Origin: JBCBAP01 sp038532435
Lineage (GTDB): Bacteria > Pseudomonadota > Alphaproteobacteria > Rhodobacterales > Rhodobacteraceae
Direction: 5' to 3'
Length of the DNA stretch: 64,000 nucleotides
Assembly: GCA_038532435.1 (NCBI GenBank)
Contig: JBCBAP010000006.1
Coordinates: forward strand, 1-64,000
Shown one piece after another: positions 24,895 to 36,300 of this stretch. The notes under the pieces are model-generated. The model saw only the letters and a program-made list of their open reading frames with translations, had not been told where the DNA came from and ran no database searches. A program made the translations under genes and the position numbers. Within the stretch, counting starts at the first letter, position 1. Each line of letters begins with the position of its first letter.

Positions 24895-26612
24895 GCGGCA
24901 GGCTCCGCCACGCGGGGTTTCGTCGTGACAGCCTTGAGCACTTCGGCCTTGTCGCCGAACTGGACCATGCGGCCTTCCTGCAGAACCAGAACCTTGTTGA
25001 CGGCGGCAATCGCGCTCGGCCTGTGCGCCATGACGATCACCGTGCGGCCAGCCTCACGCATGTGCATGATCGCGCGGGAGAGTGCCTCATCGCCCACCGC
25101 GTCTAGGTGGGCGTTGGGCTCGTCCAGCACCACCAGCGCCGGTGATCCGAAGAGCGCGCGGGCAAGACCGATCCGCTGGACCTGACCGCCGGAGAGCACG
25201 TGGAAGCCCGGGCCACAGCGGGTTTCGTACCCTTCCGGCAGCGCGAGGATCATCTCGTGGACCCCGGCAAGCGTTGCTGCCGCGATCACGTCCTCATCCT
25301 CCACATCCGGGCGGAAGCGGGCGATGTTCTCGCGCACCGATCCGGGCATGAGTTCAAGCGCCTGCGGCAGATAGCCGATATGGCAGCCGAGATCACTCGT
25401 CGCCCATTTCTCAAGCGTGGCACCGTCGAGCCGGACGCTCCCGGCCTCGGGCTGCCAGCCACCGACAAGCAGGCGTGCGAGCGTCGATTTGCCCGACGCG
25501 CTGGGGCCGATGACCCCGAGCCCGTCTCCCGGTTTGAGGTGGAACGTCACTCGGTCGAGGATCGGCTTGCGCTCCGCGCCCGGGCGCCCGCCGGGCGCAT
25601 AACGCGTGAGGTCGACCACATCGACGAACCCTTTGGGATCGGGCAGCGCGATGGGCATGTCGATCTGTGCGGTGTTCTCCATAGCATCCCGGATCCGGCT
25701 GTGCGCCTCCCGCGCCCGGACGACGCTACGCCACTGGCCGATCACCTGATCGACGGGCGCGAGCGCGCGCCCTGCGATGATCGAAGCGGCGACGATCATG
25801 CCCGGCGAGATCTCCGCCTGCAGGGCGAGGTAACCGCCCAGGGCCAGGAGCGCGCTTTGCAGGAGCAGACGAAATGCCTTGGAGGCGGCGGTGTAGCCCT
25901 CCGCCCGCTCCCCACCGTCCTGACCGGTGGCAAGCCCGTCGCCGTGCATCCCCGCCCAGCGCGACTTTACGTTGTCGAGCATCCCAAGCGGCAGGATCGC
26001 GTCCGCGTTCCGGCGGCTCTGTTCGACAAAACCGCTCTCGACCGCGTCCATCGCCATCGCCCGGGCGAAGTGTTTGCGCGTCGTAAACTGGTTCAGAAGT
26101 GCCAGCACCGTCACCACGCCGGCGCCCGCAAGGGCGAGGAACCCCAACCACGGGTGAATGAGGAAGACAATGACCAGGTAGAACGGCATCCAGGGCAGAT
26201 CGAAGATCCCCATCATCGCAGGGCTCGACAGGAACCCGCGCACCACCGCAAGGTCATTGAGAGGCCTGCGGGACGCCTGCGCACCATCGAGGCCGGAACG
26301 GACCCAGCGGTCGAACACATCCTTGCCGACAGTCTGGTCGAGCCGGTAGGCCGCCCGGGACAGCATCCGTGCCCGCAGGAAATCGTAGAGGCCGAGAAAA
26401 ACGTAGAGCACCACGACGATGATAAAGAGTCCCTGCAGGGTGGCGAACGACCCGCTCGCCAACACCCGGTCATAGACCTGCAGCATGAACATCGGCCCGG
26501 TCAGCATCAGCAGGTTCACCGCTGCGCTGAGCAGACCCACGATCAAAAACGTCCGCCTGAGCGGGCGGAGGGCGAGGCGATAGAGGTTCTTTTCAGCGTC
26601 GTTCGGGTGCAT
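24891..26612 (-). CDS. Type I secretion ABC exporter (PrsD/HlyB type, no peptidase domain)
   Basis: A 573-residue fused permease and ATPase. About six transmembrane helices occupy residues 15-310, followed by an ATPase with Walker A GPSASGKSTLARLL, signature LSGGQVQRIGLARAL, Walker B LVVLDEPNAHLD and switch histidine in MAHRPSAI. There is no N-terminal C39-like domain, which places it with PrsD/AprD exporters rather than HlyB proper. The frame is open to 26675, but ATG 26612 (MHPNDAEKNLYRLALRP) gives the usual length. It sits 105 bp after the giant RTX gene and is coupled to the adaptor gene by a 4-bp overlap. Confidence 0.94.
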   Translation of the reverse strand: MHPNDAEKNLYRLALRPLRRTFLIVGLLSAAVNLLMLTGPMFMLQVYDRVLASGSFATLQGLFIIVVVLYVFLGLYDFLRARMLSRAAYRLDQTVGKDVFDRWVRSGLDGAQASRRPLNDLAVVRGFLSSPAMMGIFDLPWMPFYLVIVFLIHPWLGFLALAGAGVVTVLALLNQFTTRKHFARAMAMDAVESGFVEQSRRNADAILPLGMLDNVKSRWAGMHGDGLATGQDGGERAEGYTAASKAFRLLLQSALLALGGYLALQAEISPGMIVAASIIAGRALAPVDQVIGQWRSVVRAREAHSRIRDAMENTAQIDMPIALPDPKGFVDVVDLTRYAPGGRPGAERKPILDRVTFHLKPGDGLGVIGPSASGKSTLARLLVGGWQPEAGSVRLDGATLEKWATSDLGCHIGYLPQALELMPGSVRENIARFRPDVEDEDVIAAATLAGVHEMILALPEGYETRCGPGFHVLSGGQVQRIGLARALFGSPALVVLDEPNAHLDAVGDEALSRAIMHMREAGRTVIVMAHRPSAIAAVNKVLVLQEGRMVQFGDKAEVLKAVTTKPRVAEPAA

Positions 26613-26659
26613 TGCGCAGACGTAACTCAGGTTTAAGGCGAAACTGTATCCGCCGTTTG

Positions 26660-26689
26660 GAACCGGCCACCCCATCGGGCGGCCAGTTT
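26660..26689 (-). promoter_or_regulatory. Imperfect hairpin between the RTX gene and its exporter
   Basis: AAC-GGCC-CCC and GGG-GGCC-GTT arms pair around a 3-nt loop with single mismatches, in the 105-bp gap between A and B. No T-run follows. In E. coli hlyCABD the A-B gap carries a regulated terminator; a similar polarity or RNA-processing role is only an inference here. Confidence 0.35.
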
Positions 26690-26717
26690 CAACCGTTCAG
26701 CCCGGACAAGGTCCCCC

Positions 26718-27300
26718 TCAATAGAAGGAGAACTTGTCCTCGTCGAGGGCCGCAAGGCGGGTTCCGGCAAGGAACAGCTCATCGCCGTCGCCGAAGTCGA
26801 ACAGCACCCCTCCCCGCTCCTCGCTGGCGAAGGTCAGAAGGTCGGAATAGTTCTCCACACCCTCGACACCGATGCGGATCTCGTCCCCTTCGATGAAGGA
26901 CCTCCGCCCGCCGGTGCTGAAGCCGTAGATGGTGTCCCGCCCGCTGCCGGAACCGAAGTAGAACGTGTCGAGCCCGCGCCCGGCGAAGATGCGGTCGTTG
27001 CCCGCTCCGCCATCCACCAGCCCGCCGCCGCCTCCAGCGAAGATGAGGTCGTTGCCTTCACCGCCGAAGATGGTGTCCGCACCGCGACCGCCGAAGATGA
27101 GGTCGTTGCCCGCGCCGCCATTGAGGATGTCATCCCCGGCCCCGCCGAAGAGCGCATCCCGTCCGGTGCCGCCGAGCACGTAGTCGTTGCCGCGGCCGCC
27201 GAACAGGATGTCGTTACCGCCACCGCCGCTGAGCAGGTCGTCGCCCCGTCCGCCGAAGCCGACGCCGTTGCCGTCGCCATCCTCGTACACATCGTCGAAC
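26718..27300 (-). other. C-terminal RTX block and type I secretion region
   Basis: About ten near-perfect nonapeptides (for example GGAGNDLIFGGRGADTIFGG) are followed by FYFGSGSGRDTIYGF and a roughly 70-residue tail with low charge periodicity ending KFSFY. This is the usual arrangement of a non-cleaved C-terminal T1SS signal. Confidence 0.85.
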
Positions 27301-30300
27301 GGGTTGGTGACGTTCACTGTCACCGTCGCCTCAGCCGTGCCGCCATAGCCGTCATCCACGGTGTAGGTGAAGCTGTCCGGCCCCTCGAAATCCAATTCCG
27401 GGATGTAAGTGACGTTCCCGTCTTCGAGCGTGACCGTGCCGTTTCCAGCGGCGGAGACGGAGGTGACCGTGAGAGTGTCCCCGTCCGCGTCCGTGTCGTT
27501 CGCGGTCAGCACCTCCTCGCGGATCAGGATGCCCGCAGGAACGGAGGCGGAGTAGACATCGTTGTTGGCCACCGGGTCGGCATTGCCCTCCACGAAGGTG
27601 AGGGTGAGGCTGTCGGAAACCTCCTCCAGTCCGTCGGACGCGAGGATCTCCACCTCGATCGCGCCCGCCGCCGTGCGCGGCGCGGTCCCGGCAAACGTCA
27701 GTCCGTCGAAGGAGAGCCAATCGGGCAGCGCGCTGCCATCCGCAAGCCGAGCCGCGAAGATCAGCGGATCCGCATCCGGATCTGCGAAGAGATCCGTCTG
27801 CGCGTCCACGATGAAGGGCTGCCCAGTCGTCAGCGCGTTGCCATCGGTGTCGGTCGACACGTCCGCGAGCGGCGTGAGAAGCTCCGGCGCATCGTTAACG
27901 CCCGTGACCGTCAACGTGAAGTCGTCGGTGATCGTCGCGGTTCCATCGCTGATGCTCAGCATCAGCTCGACATCCCCGGCGAAGTCCTCCGGCGGCAGGC
28001 CCGTCAGCAGCAGCGCGTCCGCATCGAAGCCGAGCCATGCGGGAATATCCGATCCATCCGCGAGCGTGAGCCCGTAGGTGATCGCATCACCGTCCACATC
28101 CTCCACGAGGTCCTGCTGCAGCAGGACGTTGACCTCCGTATCCTCCACCGAGCTCCGGTCGGAGAACGGTGCGAGCAGGATCGGCACATCGTTCACTGGA
28201 GCGATGAGGAGGTTGAAGGTCTGGATCGTGCTGACACGACCATCGCTCGCCTCCATCTGCAGATCGATGGTGCCGTTGAAATTCTCCGGTGGTGTCCCGG
28301 ACAGGCTACGCGTCGCCTCATCCCAGGTCATCCAGGTGGGCAGCGTGCTGCCGCCAGCGCGGGTAACCGTGATCGACACCGGATCGCCCTCCGGATCGGT
28401 GACAAAGCCGTCCGGGAAGGTGATGGCAAGCTCCGTATCCTCGTCGATCTCCAGATCACCGAGGCCCGTAATTATCGGTGCGTTGTTGGTCGCCACCAGG
28501 TCGATGGCGACGGCGGCGGTCGCGGTGGTGGTGCCATCGCTCACCGTGTAGGTGACCTCGATCTCTCCGCTCAGCGCCGCATCGCGGGTGACGACGAGGT
28601 TGCCAAGACCGTCGAGTGCCGTGGTGAAGCCTGCACCGTCCGTGGCGGAGACGACCGTGAGCATGTCGCCATCCACATCCGTGTCGTTGCTCAGGAGCAG
28701 ATCCAGCGGGATCGTGATCACAGTTGCTGTGCCCGCGTTGAACACGTCGCTGGCCGCAACCGGCGCATCGTTCACGTTGGCAATCGACAGGGTTATGGGT
28801 TGCACGGTCTCGATCCGCCCATCATCCACAGCGACCTCAAGCGCGATGTCACCGAAGAAATTCTCCGGCGGTGTGCCCTCAAGGACGAGGGTGAACGGAT
28901 TGAACTCAAGCCAGTCTGGCAGATCACCACCGCCCTCGGCACGGACCGCGTAGGTTAGGATGTCGCCATCCACGTCCGTGAACGCTTCCCCGGGAAGGAC
29001 CACGCGGAACGCGGTTTCCTCGACCCCTTCAAGAGCCGGAAGGGCACCGATAACGGGCGCGTCGTTGACGTTAGTGAAGGTCACGGTGACCCGGCCTGTG
29101 TCGGTCAGGCCGCCTGTGTCGCGGATCGTGTAGTCGAATGTCGCCTCGCCGGTGAAGTCGGCCTCCGGCGTGACCAGCAACCGGCCCGTATCGTCGATCT
29201 CGATGGAGATACGCTCACCGGCCACCGCTTCGACGAAGAAGATACCTTCCTCGTCCACATCGAAATCGTTGCCGGTGAAGTCCGACGGCTCGAGCACGAG
29301 CACCTGATCTTCGAAGCCGGTGAGATCGTCATCCACAGCCGTCGGCGCGTCCGGCGTACCGGTCACGTCCACAAAGACGCTACCGGTTACCGGGATCCCG
29401 CTATTGTCGGCGATCTGGTAGCTCAGCGTCGCTCGGCCGAAGAAGTCCTCATCCGGCGTGAAGCGGAAGGTTCCGTCAGCCAGCTCCTCCAGCCCCGCCT
29501 GCGGCAGCATGCCGAGGAAGGATATGGTGTCGCCCGCGTCCGGATCCACATCGTTCGCGATGAGGTCCGCCGGGTCGATGATCACGAACCCGCCTTCGAT
29601 CATCTCGTAGCCGCTGTCGCCGACCGCAACCGGAAGGTCGTCAGCGGGTGCGAGGCTGATGCGGACATAGCCGATCCGCTCCGCCCCGAACTCATCAGTC
29701 ACGAAGTAGGAGAAGCCCGCATTGCCGAAATAGTCCGCCCGTCCGGTGAAGACGGCAGTACGTCCCACCATCTCGACCGTACCGTTGTCGCCGTCGAAGA
29801 CCGACGTGATGGCGAAGTCATCGCCCTCCACATCTACCATCTCCGCCTCGAGCGCGGCAAGATCGATCACAAGAGGTATGTCCTCGGTACCCGTGAAGAG
29901 GTCCGTCGGCAGGCCAGTCGGCGCGTCGTTGACGGGTGTATAGGTCACCTCGATCGTGCCGGTCGTCTCGATCCGCCCGTCGGTGATCGTATAGGTGTAT
30001 GCGACCACACCCGTCACGTTCTCGTCGGGAACGAACTGATAGTCTCCGCCGGGCAGATCGAACAGCGTCGCGTTGGACGGTGCCCGCACGTTCACCAGGG
30101 TGATCGTGTCCTCCGGATCAGGATCGAAGTCGTTGGCCATGAACTCCGAGAGGTTCAGGGTCAGCGGCGTGTCTTCCTCGACCGTGTAGCGATCGATGGT
30201 CGCGACCGGTGCAGCGTTGGTGGAGGCCACATCGATCCGGCCCTGCCCGACGCCCGCGCCACCCTGGCCATCCTCGACCCGGTAGCGGAAGGAGACCAGC

Positions 30301-33300
30301 CCGTCGAAGTTCAACGGCGGCGTGAAGGTGAAAGTGTTTCCGTCCTGCACGATCTCGCCGACGCTGACGTCAAAGAGGTCGACCACCGTAAGCGGATCGC
30401 CATCCTCGTCGAAGTCGTTGCTCAGAAGGTCCGCTGTTGTGAAGGTGAACGGCGTGTCCTCGAACGCGTCGAACCTGTCGCTGACCGCGACGGGCAGATC
30501 GTTGAGCGGAGCAACGTCGATGCGGACAATGCCGGTGCTCTCGCCCTGCGCGTCATCGGTGAGGGTGTAGTCGAACACATCCGGCCCGAAGAAGCCTGCG
30601 TCCGGCGTGTAAGTGAGCTGCACGCCCGCGTTGCCGTCAAACGCCTGGCTCAGCGCGGCGCTGGCCACACCACGGGTGACCAGCAGATCGAGCGTCTCGA
30701 CGAAGGCAAACGGGACCTTCGCCGTGAGCGCACCCGTCGCGGGATCGATCTCGATCCAGTCCGGCGCGGCGCTTCCATCGGCCAGTGTCACCGCATAATC
30801 CCCGGTCTCCGAGGCAAGCTCCGCCGGTGCATCGATCACGACCGGCACGATCTCCACGGTCACCATACCGTTCGTCGGCTGGCTCACGTCAAGAATGCGG
30901 ATCGCGTCGCCATCCTCGTCGAAATCGTTGGAGAGCAGGTCCGTCAACGCGAAAGTCAGCGCAACATCCTCGTCGGTGGCGAGCGTGTCGGTCACCGCAT
31001 CCGGAAGCTCCGGCGTGTTGGCCACGTTGACGACGATCCAGCTCGGCTCAGCCACGCCATCCTTGTCATCCCGCGCCACATAGCTCATCGCAAGGGCGCC
31101 GTTGAAGTCCTCGGGCAGTTGCACATTGATCTGGTCGCTGCCGATGATCTGACCGGTGATGCCTGTGAGAGACGTGACCGAGAAGGTCTCGTCGACGACG
31201 ATCTCCGTCTCCAGCACATAGTCCGGCAGACCGCTTTCCGCAGTGTGGCTGATCGCGATCCGAACCGGGATCGCGCCGACAAATGCCGCCGGCGGGGTGC
31301 CGGTGAAGCTGAGCGTCTCCGGGTCGAAGTCGATCCAGGAAGGCAGCGGTGCGCCGCTTTCCTTCGTCACCGTCGCGGAGACGACATCGCTCAGATCGAG
31401 CGTGAAGAGCTCCTGCCCGCTGAAGAACGCGGGCTGTGCCAACGCCTCGTTGACAGCCGCCGGGATCTCCGCCGCCGGATCGATCACGTATTCGAGGGAG
31501 AAACCCCGATCCGTGCTGCGGAACGTGCCATCTGGCAGATCCTCATACTCGGGGGTGAAGACGATCTGGACCCGCAGAGGCTCCGCATCCGCAGGCGGAT
31601 CGATGGAGGTGCGCAGGAGCGTGCCCGTCTCCGCATCGAAGTCCAGCCAGTCCGGCAGCGCACGGTTGTCCGCAAGCTGCGCGGTGAACGTGCCGGGGCC
31701 CGTGGACAGAACCGCGATCTCCGGTCCGACGACGATACCGGTCAGCAACGCATCCGCATCCGCGGGAAGTGTCATTTCCTCAACGAAGGTTTCCCCGGCG
31801 AGGTCGAAGGTAACCGCGACATCGATCGGATCTACAACATCGACGGGCATGGTGCCGGAGAAGGTGAGCGTCTCCGCATCGAAGGTGAGCCATGCGGGCA
31901 GCGGCATTCCGTCCGCAAGCGCGGCGGTCACGACGACCGCCTCGTCCAGCGTCTCAGGCGTCAGCGTGCGCTGGGTCGCGAACGGATCCCGGGCGGAGTA
32001 GTCGCCGGTCAGTTCGCCGAGGAACCCGACGCTTTCGTAGAAGACCACGTCCCCGTCCGGGTCATAGTCGTTGCCGAACACAAGGCCCGGAATGATCGTC
32101 AGCGGCGTATCTTCGATGCCGCTCACCACATCCCCGCGGACCACCGGTGCGTCGTTGCGCGGTTCGATCTGGATGGAGACGAAAGCGGTGTCGAACCCGC
32201 CCTCCCCATCGGAAATCGTGTAGGTGAACCCGGCGTTGCCATTGAAGTCGGCCTTGGGTGTGAAGCGGATCTGACCATCGTCGGTGAACGCGACCTTACC
32301 GTTGAGCGGGAAGCGCTCGAGCGCGACGAGTTCGATCGGATGGCCGTCGAAATCGCTGTCGTTCGCCAGCAGCTCCGCCGGATCGATGAACAGAACCTCG
32401 TCTTCGAGGATGTCATAGGGCCCGTCATTGCGCGCGTTCGGCGCGGTGTTCACGAAGAACGGGATGACGTTGAGCTGAACCGTATGGGTCGCCTCCGCCC
32501 CGCGCGCATCGCGCACATCATACTGGAACGACGCACTCCCGAGCGCGTCTGCAACGAAGCTGACGGTGCCCGCCGCCTCATCAACCTCGAGCGTTCCGCC
32601 AACCGCGGAGTGAATGCCCTCGAGCGTGAAGGCATCATCCTCGATGTCGTAGTCGTCGCCGAAGAAATCGCTGAACGAGATCACGTTGACGGTGTCGAGA
32701 CGGACAGTCAGCCGGTCAAGGCTGGAGCGGGGCGCGTCGTTGATCGGGTTCAGATAGACCTCGACGACACCGGTGGCAAAGCCGCCGTTCCCGTCGCTGA
32801 CCGTGTAGGTGAACCCTGCAAAACCGAACACATCCGGCCGTGGCGTGAATTCCACGCCGCCCGCAACGAGGCTTCCCTTCCCGTTGGTGAGAGGGAAATT
32901 GAAGCTGCTGTAGAGCTCGTTGCCATCCTCATCGAGGATCGCGGACAGATCGACGATGGAGAGCGTGTCGCCGTCCACGTCCGTGTCGTTGCCGAGGATG
33001 AAGTCGAACGGGATGATGAAGGTCGTGTCCTCATCCCCCTCCCAAGGGCCGTCATCGACCGGAACGGGCACGTCATTGACTGGGCGGACCTGAACCTCCA
33101 CCCGGGCGGTGCTTTCCCGCCCGAAATCATCCCGGACGGTGTAGTCGAAGAATGCGCGACCACGCCCTGCATCATCGTTGAAGTTCTCGAACGGCAGGAA
33201 GTTGATGTCGCCTTCGGCGTTGATCCAGACGGTCCCGTTGACCGGGTTGCCGACGGAGACCAGCTCCAGCCCCACGCCCGCATCGGACGTGTCGTTCGCC

Positions 33301-36300
33301 ACGAGCAGGAGCGGATCGATCGTTGCGACCTCGTCCTCGGTCCCGAAGCGGTAGACATCGTCCGCGGCGTTGAAGCGGCCGGCGCGGATCAGGCTCTCGA
33401 TGGTTGCCCGATCCCAGACCGTGCCATCCTCGAACACGACCTCCTCGATCCCCTCGTCTTCGCCGACGAAGTGGTTGGTCACCCGCAGCGTGTCGATGAG
33501 AAAGCCCGCATCGCGCTCAAGCTCGAGCAGCAGATCATCGCCGTCGCGGATGACGGAGAGGTCCTTCGGCGCAATGCCCGGCTTGAGCTGGACGCGGTCG
33601 ACGTCACCGGCGACGCCGGCCTCGGTCACCACATCGTTCGCGCTGTCATAGCCGAAGAGGTATGTGTCGCTGCCAGCGTTGCCCGCGATGCTGTCGTCAT
33701 CAAAGCCGCCATCGAAGGTCTCATCGCCCGCACCGCCGATCAGCGTATCGACGTAGTTGGATCCGATCAGCGCCTCGATGCCGGTCAGTGTGTCGCCTGC
33801 GGCCTCGCCTTCGCTGCCCAAACCAGTGCCCAGGTCAACAGTCACGCCTTCGTCCGCAGTGGAGTAGTCCGCCGTATCGAACCCGTCACCACCGTCGATG
33901 CTGTCGGCACCCCGGCCGCCGCGGATCGTGTTGTCCTCCGCATCGCCCGTGATCGTGTCGTCGTGGTAGGAGCCCTGAATGATCTCGATGCCGGAGAATG
34001 TGTCGCCTTCCGCATCGCCACCACCCGCGGTGGCCCCGCTCATGTCGATGGTCACACCCTCGGCAGAGAGGGTGTAGTCCGCGATGTCGATGCCGAGGCC
34101 GCCGATGAGCGCATCCGCGCCGCGGCCGCCGATCAGGGTATCATCGCCGTCACCTCCATCGAGTATGTCGTTCTCCCGACCGCCGGACAGCAGGTTTGCC
34201 CCGTCATCGCCGGTCAGCATATCCGCGAAGTCGGACCCGATCAGGTTCTCGATGGAGATGAGGGTATCGCCCTCCGCATGCCCGCCGAAGGCCGTACCGT
34301 CCGCGAGGGAGACCTGAACCGCGCCGTCGGAGAAGAAGTAGTCCGCGGTATCGCTGCCCTCTCCACCGTCGAGCGTGTCGCCGTCCGCACCGCCGTCGAG
34401 CCGGTCATCGTCCGCACCCCCTTCGAGCAGGTCGGCACCGCCGCGCCCTTCGATCCGGTCATCACCGAGGCCACCGCGCAGGGTGTCGCCCACGAGATCG
34501 GATCCACCGAGGATGTCCGCGTAGGTGGACCCAATCAGCTCCTCAACGCGCAGATACACATCGCCGTCCGCGTAGCCGGCCTGACCGACCCGGGTCTCCA
34601 GATCCGCACGGATACCGATGTTGGAGGCGGTGTAGTCGACGATGTCGTAGTCATCGCCACCGTCGATCGTGTCGCGACCGGCGCTTGCGAGGATGATGTC
34701 GTTGCCCGCACCGCCGAAGATGTCGTCGTCCCCAGCGCCCGCGTCGAAGATGTCGTCACCGCCCTCGCCAAGGAGGTCATCGTCGCCGTCGAGCCCTTCG
34801 ATCCGCTCGCCCGCCTCGGTTCCGATCAGAAGGTCCCGCTCGTTCGTGCCGGTCAGCGTGCCGCTGTAGCTGCCGAGGACCAGACCACCGGCGAAGCCCT
34901 GGTCGACCAGACCGCTTGTGTCGGAGATCCGGTAGATCGTCCGCGTCTCTCCGGTGAAGTCGGGCGCGTTTGTGATGACGACGAATTCGTTCTCATAGAC
35001 ATAGGCATTGTCCGGCAGCGTGACGCCGTCGCCAAGACCGACGAAGCTGAGCACATCGTCCCGATCCGCGTCCGTGTCGTTCGACAGCATGTCGGAGATG
35101 CGCAGCACCATCGGCACACCGAGCGGTGTGAGACCGAGGAGGTCATCCACAACAACAGGCTCATCCGGGATCGGACGGACCGACAGGCTCACCTGCCCTT
35201 CGACCACCGCAGGGGCGGCACCGTCGATGCTCACATTGTCGGTGATCTGGTAGAAGAACTGGGCGTTCCCGTTGAAGTTCAGGTTGGGCGTGTAGACGAT
35301 GTCCCCATCGTCATTGAACGCGAGCGTTCCGTTAAGCTGCGGGAAGTCCGCGGGCCCGGGGAACCGCAGCCCGAGAAGCGTCAGCGGATCGCGGTCGATG
35401 TCCACATCGTTTGCGAGGATCGCCGCGACCGGGATCACGATGGACGTGTCCTCGTCGAGCGTGAAGCTGTCCGGGTTCGCCTCCGGCGGCGCATCGGCCA
35501 CGTTGTTGAAGTAGACCGTAACCTCGCCCGCACCGGTCAGACCTTCGCTGTCCCGCACGTTGTAGAAGAAGGTGGTCTCACCCCAGAAATTCTCGTCGGG
35601 CGTGAAGCGGATGATGGTGCCATCGCGCACCGCATCGCCGTTCCGGCCGTCGAACACATCGACAAACTCGATAAGGTCTCCATCCTCGATGTCGTAATCG
35701 TTGGCGAGCAGATCGAAGATGTCGATCTCAAGCACCGTATCCTCATCAGCGATGAGATCCGGGTTCGTCTGGTAGGAGTCGGCCCGCGCGATCGGCTCGT
35801 CGTTCTCCGGGATCATCGGGATCTCGACCCGCGCGGACACGAAGCCGCCCTGACCGTCGGTCACTGTGTAGAAGAACCGCGCGGTTCCGTCGAAGTTGGC
35901 CGCTGGCTGGAACTCGATCGTGTCATTGTCGAGCAGACGGACGGTTCCGCCCGCGCTGCTGCGCACGGAGGTGACGGTCAGCGCCTCGCCATCCCATTCG
36001 ATGTCGTTGGCCAGCAGGTCCGCGGTGTTGATGATCGCGAACTGGTCTTCCTCGACCGGCGCGACCACGTCTGCCTGCGGCTCCGGATCGTTGTTCACCG
36101 GCTCAACGTAGAAGTAGACGGTGCCGATGGCGGTGCCGCCGTTTCCGTCGCTGACCCGGTAGTCGAAGCTGGCGCTGCCCCAGTAGAAGTCTCGCGGCTC
36201 CACCAGGATCGCCCCGTCGGAAGTCAGCTCGACCCGGACGTTCTCATTGCCGAAGACCGCGTCGATCAGAAGCGTATCGCCATCGATGTCGAAGTCGTTG

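Noticed and set aside
27000..27250. Regular short repeats that might suggest a CRISPR array
   Set aside because: They are the codons of RTX nonapeptides in the C-terminus of the giant protein, with no spacers of constant size and no cas genes.
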